This document shows positions 49,068 through 56,338 of a stretch of 64,000 bases of DNA, piece by piece. The position numbers and the translations under genes were made by a program. The notes under the pieces were generated by a model, which had not been told where the DNA came from, made no database searches, and saw nothing but the letters and a program-made list of their open reading frames with translations. Source of the DNA: Arthrobacter globiformis (GTDB lineage Bacteria > Actinomycetota > Actinomycetes > Actinomycetales > Micrococcaceae); assembly GCF_030817195.1 (NCBI RefSeq), contig NZ_JAUSYZ010000001.1:1922001-1986000 (forward strand), read 5' to 3'. The stretch's first letter is position 1, and every line of letters starts with the position of its first letter.

Positions 49068-50444
49068 ATGCACAGCCATTCGCAGCCGCACGACGATGCC
49101 GCCGTACGATCAGCCACGCCCGACGCCGGCGCTGCCGCCGTTGCCGCCGTTGCCGTCACACGCTCAGCCCACGCCGGCGCCCATGATCACGGCACCCACG
49201 ATCACGGCACCCACGATCACGGCGCCCATGAGCACGGCGCCCACCGCAGCGTTGCAGACCACCGGCAGGCGGTCAGGGAGCTCCTCGAACCGTTGCTGTC
49301 CCCGGAACGGACTGAAAGGCTGCCGCTGGTCCAGGCGCTGGGCCGGGGGCTGGCGGAGGACATCACCGCGCCGTTGAGCCTGCCCCCGTTTCCGAACTCC
49401 CAGATGGATGGGTTTGCCATCCGCTCTGGCGACGTGCCCGACGGTGGGGCGGACCTGCGCGTGGCGGCTCCGGTGCCGGCGGGCGCGAAGCCCGCGCCTT
49501 TGCAGCCGGGTACCGCTGTCCCCATCATGACCGGTGCCATGGTGCCCGACGGTGCAGACGCCGTCGTACCCATTGAACGGGCCGTCCCCTCCACCTTTCC
49601 GGCGGCAGGGGAAGAGGCCGAGGTGAGACTGCCGGCAACGGCAGCCGGGACGTTCATCCGCACCGCCGGGAGCGACATCGAAGCCGGCCAGCAGGCACTG
49701 GCCGCGGGCACCTGCCTGGGCCCGGCGCAGCTGGGCCTGCTCGCCGCGCTGGGGCTGCCCGAGGTCTTGGTGCGCACGCAGCTTTCGGTCCTGCTCGTCA
49801 CCACAGGCGATGAAGTGGTGGAACCCGGGGAACCGCTGGGCGACGGCAAGATCTACGACGCCAACGGCACGCTCCTGGAAGCCGCGCTGCGGCAGGCGGG
49901 ACTTGACGTGACCAGGGCGGGCATTTCCGCCGACAGCCCGGACGCCCTGCGGACGCTACTGCGCAGCCACGCGTCCGCGATGGACCTGATTGTCACCACC
50001 GGGGGAGTCAGCAAGGGCGCGTACGAGGTGGTGCGGCAGGCCATGGACGGCCAGGACGTCGCGTTCCAGCACGTCGCAATGCAGCCCGGCGGCCCCCAAG
50101 GACTGGGAACGTTCGACGGCGTCCCCCTCCTTGCGTTTCCGGGGAACCCCGTCAGCTGCCTCGTCTCCTTTGAAATGTTCCTCCGCCCGGTGCTGGGCGA
50201 ACTGTTTGGCGCGCCCGCGCCCAGGCCCGCGGTCCGGGCACGGCTGGCACAGTCGCTGTCTTCCCCGCCCGGCAAGCACCAGATCCGGCGCGGGTCCCTG
50301 CAGGCTGACGGCACAGTCCGGCTGCAGGGCGGCGAGAGCTCGCATTTGGTGCAGGCACTGGCCCACTCGAATGCCCTGGTCCACGTACCCGTGGGCACCG
50401 CCGCTCTCGACGAGGGCGCCGAGGTGGAAGTATGGATGCTGTGA
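49068..50444 (+). CDS. moeA: molybdopterin molybdotransferase MoeA
   Basis: Inserts molybdate into adenylylated molybdopterin. After an N-terminal extension, the catalytic protein begins at ~60 (HRQAVRELLEPLLSPERTER) and contains PPFPNSQMDGFAIRSGD (catalytic Asp), PIMTGAMVPDGADAVVPIE, LLVTTGDEVVEPGEPLGDGK, VTTGGVSKGAYEVV and LLAFPGNPVSCLVSFEMFL. The extension (residues 1-59) is His-rich with four HDHGT-type units. ATG 49068 follows AAAGG and is 18 nt after the Mo-enzyme gene; downstream moaC overlaps by 13 nt. Confidence 0.95.
   Translation: MHSHSQPHDDAAVRSATPDAGAAAVAAVAVTRSAHAGAHDHGTHDHGTHDHGAHEHGAHRSVADHRQAVRELLEPLLSPERTERLPLVQALGRGLAEDITAPLSLPPFPNSQMDGFAIRSGDVPDGGADLRVAAPVPAGAKPAPLQPGTAVPIMTGAMVPDGADAVVPIERAVPSTFPAAGEEAEVRLPATAAGTFIRTAGSDIEAGQQALAAGTCLGPAQLGLLAALGLPEVLVRTQLSVLLVTTGDEVVEPGEPLGDGKIYDANGTLLEAALRQAGLDVTRAGISADSPDALRTLLRSHASAMDLIVTTGGVSKGAYEVVRQAMDGQDVAFQHVAMQPGGPQGLGTFDGVPLLAFPGNPVSCLVSFEMFLRPVLGELFGAPAPRPAVRARLAQSLSSPPGKHQIRRGSLQADGTVRLQGGESSHLVQALAHSNALVHVPVGTAALDEGAEVEVWML
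49182..49241 (+). repeat. 15-nt tandem repeat encoding a His-rich tract in MoeA
   Basis: Four in-frame units (CAYGAKCACGGCRCC) encode HDHGT, HDHGT, HDHGA, HEHGA, then His, at residues 39-59. Unit number could change by slippage without a frameshift. The tract is a likely metal-binding arm. Confidence 0.9.
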
Positions 50445-50926
50445 CTTCAGATAATGACCACGGCGCCCTGACCCATCTGCGCCGTGACGGCACGGCCCAG
50501 ATGGTGGACGTCTCAGGAAAACCGGAGACCACGCGCGAGGCCACGGCCACGGCGACGGTCCGCAGCACCGCCGAGGTCCTGGCTTTGCTGGGCAGCGGCG
50601 GCCTGCCCAAGGGCGATGCCCTGGCCGTGGCCCGGGTTGCCGGGATCATGGCAGCCAAGAAAACGCCTGAGCTGATCCCGCTGTGCCACCCGCTCCCGAT
50701 TTCAAAGGTGACCGTCGACTTCGAACTGGGACCCGAGACGGTGGACATCCTGGCGACCGTCAAGACCCGGGGCGTGACCGGCGTCGAAATGGAGGCCCTG
50801 ACTGCCGCCTCCGTGGCGGCGCTGAGCGTCTACGACATGATCAAGGCCGTGGATAAACACGCCGTGCTCACGGACATCAAGGTGCTGGCCAAGAGCGGCG
50901 GCAAGAGCGGGGACTGGGCCCTGTGA
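50432..50926 (+). CDS. moaC: cyclic pyranopterin monophosphate synthase MoaC
   Basis: Second half of cPMP formation after MoaA. In 164 residues: QMVDVSGKPETTREATATAT, LPKGDALAVARVAGIMAAKK, LIPLCHPLPISKVTVDFEL, GVTGVEMEALTAASVAALSV and YDMIKAVDKHAVLTDIKVL, including the catalytic Lys near the start of the active-site motifs and the His of LCHPL. ATG 50432 lies within the end of moeA; GTG 50441 is an alternative start. It overlaps the next gene by GTGA. Confidence 0.96.
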   Translation: MDAVTSDNDHGALTHLRRDGTAQMVDVSGKPETTREATATATVRSTAEVLALLGSGGLPKGDALAVARVAGIMAAKKTPELIPLCHPLPISKVTVDFELGPETVDILATVKTRGVTGVEMEALTAASVAALSVYDMIKAVDKHAVLTDIKVLAKSGGKSGDWAL

Positions 50927-51450
50927 GCAACCATCCTTCGAAAACCCCGGCACCGCACCTCCACGGCGAGGTGCAGGGCCGGAAGGCCGGCGTCGTGATT
51001 GCCTCAACGCGCGCCGCCTCCGGCGTCTACCAGGACGAGACCGGGCCCGTCATCACGGACTGGCTCGCCGAACACGGCTTCGTGCCGTACCCGGTCATGG
51101 TGGTGCCCGACGGTGAACCGGTGGGCGCGGCGATCCGCGCGCTCCTGACCCAGGAACCCGCCGTCGTCATCACCAGCGGCGGCACCGGCCTGAGCCCGGA
51201 CGACCAGACGCCGGAAATGACGCTGCCGCTGCTGGACCGCGAAATCCCCGGCATCATGGAGGGCATCCGCCAGTTCGGAACGGCGAAGACGCCCCATGCC
51301 ATGCTGAGCCGCGGACATGCCGGTTCGGCCGGCCGGACTTTCATCATCAACCTGCCCGGATCACCCAAGGGGGTCATGGACGGTCTCTCCGTCCTGGATC
51401 CGGTGATCGGGCACCTATGCGACCAGTTGGAGGGCGGACATGGCCACTGA
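50923..51450 (+). CDS. mog: molybdopterin adenylyltransferase (MogA/MoaB)
   Basis: Adenylylates molybdopterin before MoeA adds molybdate. The 175-residue protein has KAGVVIASTRAASGVYQDET, ITSGGTGLSPDDQTPEMTLP (the core MoCF motif, ~85), MLSRGHAGSAGRTFIINLPG and SPKGVMD. GTG 50923 overlaps moaC (GTGA) and the end overlaps moaE by 11 nt, so the moeA-moaC-mog-moaE run is tightly coupled. An N-terminal ~20 residues are non-conserved. Confidence 0.94.
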   Translation: MSNHPSKTPAPHLHGEVQGRKAGVVIASTRAASGVYQDETGPVITDWLAEHGFVPYPVMVVPDGEPVGAAIRALLTQEPAVVITSGGTGLSPDDQTPEMTLPLLDREIPGIMEGIRQFGTAKTPHAMLSRGHAGSAGRTFIINLPGSPKGVMDGLSVLDPVIGHLCDQLEGGHGH

Positions 51451-51907
51451 GGCTTCGTTCGAAGTAGTAACCGCAGTGCTCAGCAGCGAACCCATCTCCG
51501 TGGACCAGGCCATCGCCGCCGTGGAGTCGGAGACTGCCGGAGCGGTGGTCAGCTTCAGCGGCGTGGTCCGGAACCACGACGGCGGCAAGCCGGTCGACCG
51601 GCTCAGCTACAGCGCCCACCCCACGGCCCGGAAGGTGCTGGATGACGTCGTGGCGCAGCTGGTGGCGGAGCAGGCGCAGGCGGCTGGCGCCGACGCGGTT
51701 CCTCCGGTCCGGATCTGGGTCGCGCACCGGGTGGGCCCGCTGGAAATCGGCGACCCAGCCCTCGTCTGCGCGGTATCGGCCGCCCACCGCGGGCAGGCCT
51801 TCGCCGTGTGCTCCGAGCTCGTGGACCGGGTCAAGGCGCAGGTGCCGATCTGGAAAGAACAGTTCTTCAGCGACGGCACCGTTGAGTGGGTTGGGGCCGG
51901 CGAGTAG
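51440..51907 (+). CDS. moaE: molybdopterin synthase large subunit MoaE
   Basis: Catalytic subunit that makes molybdopterin using the MoaD thiocarboxylate. In 155 residues: AGAVVSFSGVVRNHDGGK (loop for MoaD binding), LSYSAHPTARKVLDDVVAQL, VRIWVAHRVGPLEIGDPALV, SAAHRGQAFAVCSELVDRVK, and the conserved WKEQFFSDG with catalytic Lys. ATG 51440 overlaps mog by 11 nt. It ends the rightward Moco arm. The 118-nt gap to dapB holds a 12-nt direct repeat (CCACAGCGCCGG at 51910 and 51933). Confidence 0.95.
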   Translation: MATEASFEVVTAVLSSEPISVDQAIAAVESETAGAVVSFSGVVRNHDGGKPVDRLSYSAHPTARKVLDDVVAQLVAEQAQAAGADAVPPVRIWVAHRVGPLEIGDPALVCAVSAAHRGQAFAVCSELVDRVKAQVPIWKEQFFSDGTVEWVGAGE

Positions 51908-52011
51908 GGCCACAGCGCCGGTGAGTAAACGACCACAGCGCCGGGGGACTGGAGGCCCCGCGCGTGAGGTAACGCATGCGCTCCGGTTCCGTCCGGCGGA
52001 CCCCCGAACGG

Positions 52012-52017
52012 TAGTGT
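52012..52017 (+). promoter_or_regulatory. -10 element of dapB
   Basis: TAGTGT ends seven nt before ATG 52025; no Shine-Dalgarno. Confidence 0.4.
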
Positions 52018-52024
52018 TGAATCC

Positions 52025-52783
52025 ATGACCCAACAACTTCCTGTCGCCGTTCTGGGCGCAAACGGGCGCATGGGCGCCGAGGCCGTCAAAGCTGTAGAGG
52101 CCGCTCCCGACATGAAGCTCGTCGCCGCGCTGGGACGCGGTGACTCCCTCGATTCCTTGCTCGACGCCGGTGCCCGGTACGTCGTCGACCTCACCGTTCC
52201 GGAGAGCACCGAGGAGAACGTCCGCTTCGCCGTCGAGAACGGCATGCATGCCGTGGTGGGCACCACGGGCTGGGACCTGGGCAGGCTGGAGTCGCTGGAG
52301 ACCCTGCTGGCCGGCCACCCGGAGGTCGGTGTGCTGATTGCACCCAACTTCGCCCTGGGCTCCGTGCTCACATCGGCATTCGCTGCCAAGGCGTCCAAGT
52401 ACTTCGAATCCGTGGAGATCATCGAACTCCACCACCCGGACAAGGTGGACGCGCCGTCGGGTACCGCCGTGCGCACTGCCCAGCTGGTAGCAGCGGAACG
52501 CGAGGCGGCCGGCGTCGGCCCCAGCCCCGATGCCACCACCACTGAGCTGGCCGGCGCCCGCGGCTGCGAGGTGGACGGCGTGCGCGTCCACAGCGTCCGG
52601 CTCCGGGGGCTCGTGGCGCATCAGGAAGTCCTGTTGGGCGGCCCGGGGGAGCAGCTGACGCTCCGCCACGATTCCTTTGACCGGGCGTCGTTCATGCCGG
52701 GTGTCCTCCTGGGCGTGCGGAACGTCGCAGCCCATCCCGGGCTCACCGTCGGCCTGGACGGCTACCTGGACCTGGGGCTGTAG
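52025..52783 (+). CDS. dapB: 4-hydroxy-tetrahydrodipicolinate reductase
   Basis: Second committed enzyme of lysine/diaminopimelate synthesis. In 252 residues: the NAD(P)H loop AVLGANGRMGAEAVKAVE (~8-25), VDLTVPESTEENVRFAVENG, VVGTTGW, LIAPNFALGSVLTSAFAAK, and the catalytic ELHHPDKVDAPSGTAVRTA (His-His pair and Lys, ~137-155). Length is that of the shorter actinobacterial form. dapA lies ~4.3 kb away on the same strand. Confidence 0.97.
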   Translation: MTQQLPVAVLGANGRMGAEAVKAVEAAPDMKLVAALGRGDSLDSLLDAGARYVVDLTVPESTEENVRFAVENGMHAVVGTTGWDLGRLESLETLLAGHPEVGVLIAPNFALGSVLTSAFAAKASKYFESVEIIELHHPDKVDAPSGTAVRTAQLVAAEREAAGVGPSPDATTTELAGARGCEVDGVRVHSVRLRGLVAHQEVLLGGPGEQLTLRHDSFDRASFMPGVLLGVRNVAAHPGLTVGLDGYLDLGL

Positions 52784-52787
52784 CGCA

Positions 52788-53276
52788 GTGAAACCGCTTC
52801 TTGGCTGGCTGAGGACAAACCGCACCAAGATCTGGGTAGGCGCGGTGACGCTCCTGCTGGTCTTCTATCTCGTGGTGTCCTTCCAGCGCTCCGTCCTGCT
52901 GCTGACCGACGCCGAGCCGGTGGCCAAAGCGATCGGCGCGGCGTACCTCGTGCTGCCGGTGATTGGTGCCTGGGCACTGATCCGGGAACTCCTTTTCGGC
53001 GCCCGGACCGAACAAATGGCACGTGTGCTTGAGGCCGAAGGTGGCCTGCCGGAGGACAACCTGCCCCGCACGCCGGCCGGCCGCATCATCCGGGCTGCCG
53101 CGGACCAGGAGTTCGAGAAGTACCGCGCGGAAACGGAAGCCGCCCCGGACGACTGGCGGTCCTGGTTCCGGCTCAGCTGCGCCTATGACGCGTCGGGTGA
53201 CCGGAAGCGGGCACGTTCCTCTATGCGCGATGCCGTGCGGCTGTTCCGCGCCTCCGGCGACGCCCTGGCCCGGTAG
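52788..53276 (+). CDS. TPR-like small membrane protein (Rv2772c-like position)
   Basis: A 162-residue protein with two N-terminal transmembrane helices (IWVGAVTLLLVFYLVVSFQ; AIGAAYLVLPVIGAWALIRE) followed by a cytosolic helical part (~80-162) with one tetratricopeptide-like unit: DDWRSWFRLSCAYDASGDRKRA. GTG 52788 starts five nt after the dapB stop. In M. tuberculosis a conserved membrane gene, Rv2772c, also follows dapB. Function is unknown. Confidence 0.85.
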   Translation: MKPLLGWLRTNRTKIWVGAVTLLLVFYLVVSFQRSVLLLTDAEPVAKAIGAAYLVLPVIGAWALIRELLFGARTEQMARVLEAEGGLPEDNLPRTPAGRIIRAAADQEFEKYRAETEAAPDDWRSWFRLSCAYDASGDRKRARSSMRDAVRLFRASGDALAR

Positions 53277-54512
53277 TTACCGGATTTTTGCCGGCTGGTG
53301 CCGGCCCACCTGGTTGGCGGCGTGCCCGAGCCATTCCAGCGGACCGCGCCATTTCAGGATTACGAAGACCATTCCGATCACCACGGCCAGCGCCGCATGT
53401 GCGAAGTACATCCCGTCCTCGGTCCAGCCCACGGGCAATGGCTTGAGATGGAACGACGCCACCACGCAAACGTGGGCGGTGTACAGCGTCAGCGTCATGG
53501 CGCCCGGTCCCCGCAGCGGAAGCAGCAGGTCCAGGGCCAGCCACTGCCCCAGCCTGCCCACCAGAAGGCAAAGGCCGACGACGGCGGCCGCCACGCCGCT
53601 GGTATGTAGCAGGTCCAGCGTGGTTCCGGAATGGGGCGCGCTGCTGGCCAGCCACCACCACGATCCCTCCTGCCGGACACCGGCGAGATTGACCTGCAGG
53701 AGGCTGTCCAACGGATAGTTGGGGTCCGTGAGGATGTCCTGCAGGGCGGCGCGGCCACCCCACTGCTCCATCGCCGCCGTGCCCAGGACCTTGGAGAATG
53801 CCGCCACGGCAGTGCCGCCGAGCAGCAGCAACACCGGAACGATTGCCGTGGTCAGCGCGAGCCTGCCGATGATGAGCCCCACGAGCAGATACGAAATCCA
53901 CTGGAACACCGGGTAGTACCCCGTCAGGAACAGGTCACCCAGCAGCTGGCCCGGACTGGTCAAGTCCTCCCATCCCGGGTTGTGGTTGAGCTGCAGCGGC
54001 GGATCTGCGGCCATGAGCCAGGGCCGCAGCAGGAAGGCAATCAACGGGGACAGCAGGATCCAACCCGCTGCCCAGGCGCACAGGGCCTTCAGCCGCAGCC
54101 CGATGAACGGCAGAATGCACAGGAACAGCACGGCATAATGCACCAGAATCACCGCGATGTTGACGTCAAGCCCGCCGAGTGCGAGCCCGACAACGGCAAT
54201 GACCAGGGCGCGCATCGCGATGCCGCGCCGTGCCGCCGTCAGTGCGGGTCCGTCAAGGGGCTGTTGCTTGCCGGTGGACAGCGCGAGGCCAATGCCCGCG
54301 AGCACGGCAAACAGGGCGGCGGCACGGCCGGAGAACGTCAGGCCCACCCAGGTGGGGGTCAGTGCGGCATTGGACTCGAAGGTCGGGAGCAGGTGCGTGG
54401 CCATCATGCCCAGGAGGGCCAGGCCGCGGGCAGCATCGATACCGGCCAATCGGACGCCGGTCGCCGGCCTCTTCGCTGTCTTGGACGATGCAGCCGTGCT
54501 CCGCGAGGTCAT
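53277..54512 (-). CDS. DUF418/HGSNAT-like membrane acyltransferase family protein
   Basis: A 411-residue protein with ten or more predicted helices. Its N-terminus RLAGIDAARGLALLGMMATH (~21-40) is the heparan-alpha-glucosaminide N-acetyltransferase/acyltransferase-3-like signature with the conserved Asp-Ala-Arg and His; FSGRAAALFAVLAGIGLALS follows. The C-terminal half resembles DUF418 (LHTSGVAAAVVGLCLLVGRL, RGPGAMTLTLYTAHVCVV). Such proteins are thought to acylate surface glycans, but the substrate is unknown. ATG 54512 has GACGAT six nt upstream. It is convergent with the dapB operon, touching it. Confidence 0.85.
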   Translation of the reverse strand: MTSRSTAASSKTAKRPATGVRLAGIDAARGLALLGMMATHLLPTFESNAALTPTWVGLTFSGRAAALFAVLAGIGLALSTGKQQPLDGPALTAARRGIAMRALVIAVVGLALGGLDVNIAVILVHYAVLFLCILPFIGLRLKALCAWAAGWILLSPLIAFLLRPWLMAADPPLQLNHNPGWEDLTSPGQLLGDLFLTGYYPVFQWISYLLVGLIIGRLALTTAIVPVLLLLGGTAVAAFSKVLGTAAMEQWGGRAALQDILTDPNYPLDSLLQVNLAGVRQEGSWWWLASSAPHSGTTLDLLHTSGVAAAVVGLCLLVGRLGQWLALDLLLPLRGPGAMTLTLYTAHVCVVASFHLKPLPVGWTEDGMYFAHAALAVVIGMVFVILKWRGPLEWLGHAANQVGRHQPAKIR

Positions 54513-54524
54513 GGTGTGATCGTC

Positions 54525-54810
54525 TCATATCCGCAGTGCAGGCCTGATTTTCGTGAACCGCGGTCTCCGCACGACGTCGTGAATCACCGTCGTGTTCCAG
54601 GCGGCCTGGGTGAGGGTCCGCGAAAATACGAACTTGGGCATCTCCCGCCAGATCCCGGCGAACTTGGCCATGGGCGGAGAGGCCGGGATTCTGGTCGGCC
54701 GTGGGCCGGAAATCGGCCATCAACTCATGGGTGATGCGCCCGGACATGAAGGCACCATCGTCCGGAAGCGGAAAGCGGCAGGTCGCCGTCGTACCTTCCA
54801 GTGACGCATT
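54525..54810 (-). pseudogene. remnant of a dihydrofolate-reductase-family (RibD C-terminal-like) gene
   Basis: Two fragments on the minus strand in different frames together read like the middle of a DHFR-family protein: AFMSGRITHELMADFRPTAD and DQNP (frame containing 54747), then MAKFAGIWREMPKFVFSRTL and TQAAWNTT (frame containing 54671, ending at TGA 54527-54525). Families of this kind read GRRLYEMM..W-T-A---P...EFARIWR--PKVVFSRTL-----NT. The N-terminal nucleotide-binding strand and much of the C-terminus are missing. A one-base shift lies around 54675-54705. This is a decayed gene, not a coding one. Confidence 0.65.
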
Positions 54811-54869
54811 CGGGAATCCGGCGGGACAGGACAGGACGTGGTTGGGGACTACCGACTGGCATACCCCTT

Positions 54870-54918
54870 AGTCAGGATTGGCCCCGTCTTCAAAGTTGGC
54901 CTTGACAGTCAGGATTGG
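54870..54918. repeat. 12-bp direct repeat pair
   Basis: AGTCAGGATTGG occurs at 54870-54881 and 54907-54918. It lies between the DHFR remnant and the SOS-like promoter, in a 454-nt stretch (54513-54966) without an intact gene, and may mark an old insertion or deletion. Confidence 0.6.
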
Positions 54919-54931
54919 TTTGGGCGCGACC

Positions 54932-54960
54932 TTGTATTCGAATATATGTTCGAATAGTAT
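54932..54960 (+). promoter_or_regulatory. promoter with LexA/SOS-box-like operator
   Basis: -35 TTGTAT (54932-54937), 17-nt spacer and -10 TAGTAT (54955-54960), six nt before ATG 54967. The spacer is filled by the palindrome ATTCGAA-TATATG-TTCGAAT (54936-54955). Its core CGAATATATGTTCG differs from the actinobacterial/Bacillus LexA consensus CGAAC-N4-GTTCG at one base. LexA repression is the obvious reading (inference). Confidence 0.6.
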
Positions 54961-54966
54961 TTCGGC

Positions 54967-55400
54967 ATGAAGAAGTCATCAGGGCGTCCTGCAGGCCACC
55001 AACTGGAAGGGCGCGAGCTGGGCGGACACCGGCTCAAGAGTGACCCCCTCAAGGCCCCTGCGCTCCGGGTGATGCGCCCAGGGCCGACCCGCTCAGGGCT
55101 GATCCGGCGAAGGGTGATCCGCTGAAGGCGATGAGCCCCGGCGTGGTGGACTTCCTTTTCCGGCAGCTCGTGGCGGGGGAGCCTGCCGAGGACGTCCAGT
55201 GGGGCCGGGAAGGCGTTGCACTCTCCGACCAGGCGCCGGGGGCGGAGCTGGCACGCCGGCTGTCGGAAACGGATATCGATGCGCTGACGCCCACGGAGCT
55301 GTTCCACTACGTCCGCGCCGCACAGCGCCTCACCCTGTGGGTCGAATCGTTGCGGGAGGTGGCCGTTGAGCGGTACTGCTCGGGGGCAGACCCCGCCTAG
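54967..55400 (+). pseudogene. frameshifted small gene with pentapeptide repeats and DUF222-like end
   Basis: From ATG 54967 the frame reads MKKSSGRPAGHQLEGRELGG, HRLK, then 15-nt repeats. At 55067-55069 one G appears to be missing: the repeats before and after are offset by 44 nt instead of 45. Restoring it joins SDPLK-APALR-GDAPR-ADPLR-ADPAK-GDPLK to the second part (ATG 55131, MSPGVVDFLFRQLVAGEPAE to SGADPA, stop 55400), a protein of ~144 residues. The tail (LSETDIDALTPTELFHYVRA, AQRLTLWVESLREVAVERY) resembles the N-terminal helices of DUF222. If the shift is real, only residues from 55131 (89 aa) could be made. Confidence 0.6.
55039..55127 (+). repeat. 15-nt repeat array with one-base deletion
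   Basis: Six units of the type RSYGAYCCGCTSARG, encoding (A/S/G)DPLK-like pentapeptides. The fifth-codon pattern is constant, but the third unit (55069-55082) is 14 nt, which exposes the frameshift. Confidence 0.7.
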
Positions 55401-55403
55401 GAT
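55398..55403 (+). promoter_or_regulatory. -10 element of the nitrilase-family gene
   Basis: TAGGAT overlaps the stop of the upstream frame and ends six nt before GTG 55410. Confidence 0.4.
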
Positions 55404-55409
55404 GGGCTC

Positions 55410-56261
55410 GTGACCGCACCGCTTACCGTATCCGCCATCCAGTACGCGGCCCTGGACGGCGGCATCGACACCAACGTGCCTGAGCATGTGCGCCTCATCG
55501 AGGACGCCGACTCGCACGGTGCCAGGCTGGTGGTATTTCCCGAGCTCTCCCTCACGGGGTACAACCTGCGGCTGCTACGCGGCGGGGACCAATGGGACAG
55601 TGACCAGCCGGGCGGGGACCAGTGGGTGGTGCCCGCGGATCCTCGTTTGGACCCCATCCGGGAGATCTGCGGCAGGACCGGCATCACCGCCGTCGTCGGC
55701 GCGCCGTTGCGGGAGCCGGACGGGACGCCCCGGCTCGCATCCCTCGCTATCCACCCAAACGGCGCGGAAGAGGCTGCCTTCAAGACGCACCTGCATGGCG
55801 ACGAGCAGTCCCTGTTTGAAGCAGGGCCCGGGTTCGAAGAAGGGCAGAGGTTCGTAGCAGGGCAGAGGTTCGGGCCGGGGCAGGGGCCCGAACAAGGGCA
55901 CGAGCCGCTCCTGCTGGACGTGGACGGCTGGAAGGTCGCCCTGGCCATCTGCTTCGATGCTGCCCATCCGGCGCACTCCGGGGCTGCTGCCGCTGCCGGA
56001 GCCGACGTGTATGCCGTCTCGGCGCTCTACACGCAGGACGAAGGCCACCGGCTGGGGCTGCATCTTGGAGCGCGAGCCATGGACAACCGCATGTACGGCG
56101 TCCTTGCCAACCTCGGTGGCCGCACGCCGCTGGGGCCGTCCTGCGGCCTGAGTGGTTTCTGGGGGCCGGACGGGCTGTCGATGCAACAGGCTGGCGGTGC
56201 CGGAACGGAAGTGGTCACCGCTGTCCTGCGGCGGGGTTCCCTGGACCGGTACCGCGGCTAG
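55410..56261 (+). CDS. carbon-nitrogen hydrolase (nitrilase superfamily)
   Basis: A 283-residue amidase-type enzyme hydrolysing a non-peptide C-N bond. The catalytic triad is visible: Glu in VVFPELSLTGYN (~45), Lys in AAFKTHLHGDE (~128) and Cys in VALAICFDAAHP (~178). An insert at ~140-165 (FEEGQRFVAGQRFGPGQGPE) with a duplicated GQRF is absent from typical members. The end GARAMDNRMYGVLANLGGRT fits. Substrate is unknown. GTG 55410 is leaderless. Confidence 0.9.
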   Translation: MTAPLTVSAIQYAALDGGIDTNVPEHVRLIEDADSHGARLVVFPELSLTGYNLRLLRGGDQWDSDQPGGDQWVVPADPRLDPIREICGRTGITAVVGAPLREPDGTPRLASLAIHPNGAEEAAFKTHLHGDEQSLFEAGPGFEEGQRFVAGQRFGPGQGPEQGHEPLLLDVDGWKVALAICFDAAHPAHSGAAAAAGADVYAVSALYTQDEGHRLGLHLGARAMDNRMYGVLANLGGRTPLGPSCGLSGFWGPDGLSMQQAGGAGTEVVTAVLRRGSLDRYRG

Positions 56262-56325
56262 CGTGCGCGCCGGAATTTGACGTTCATCACGCTGCGGCCA
56301 TTGTCCTAACCTGCACGTGACAAGG

Positions 56326-56331
56326 TAACGT
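56326..56331 (+). promoter_or_regulatory. -10 element of dapA
   Basis: TAACGT ends seven nt before ATG 56339. AAGG overlaps it and could alternatively act as a Shine-Dalgarno. Confidence 0.4.
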
Positions 56332-56338
56332 TTTTCCC

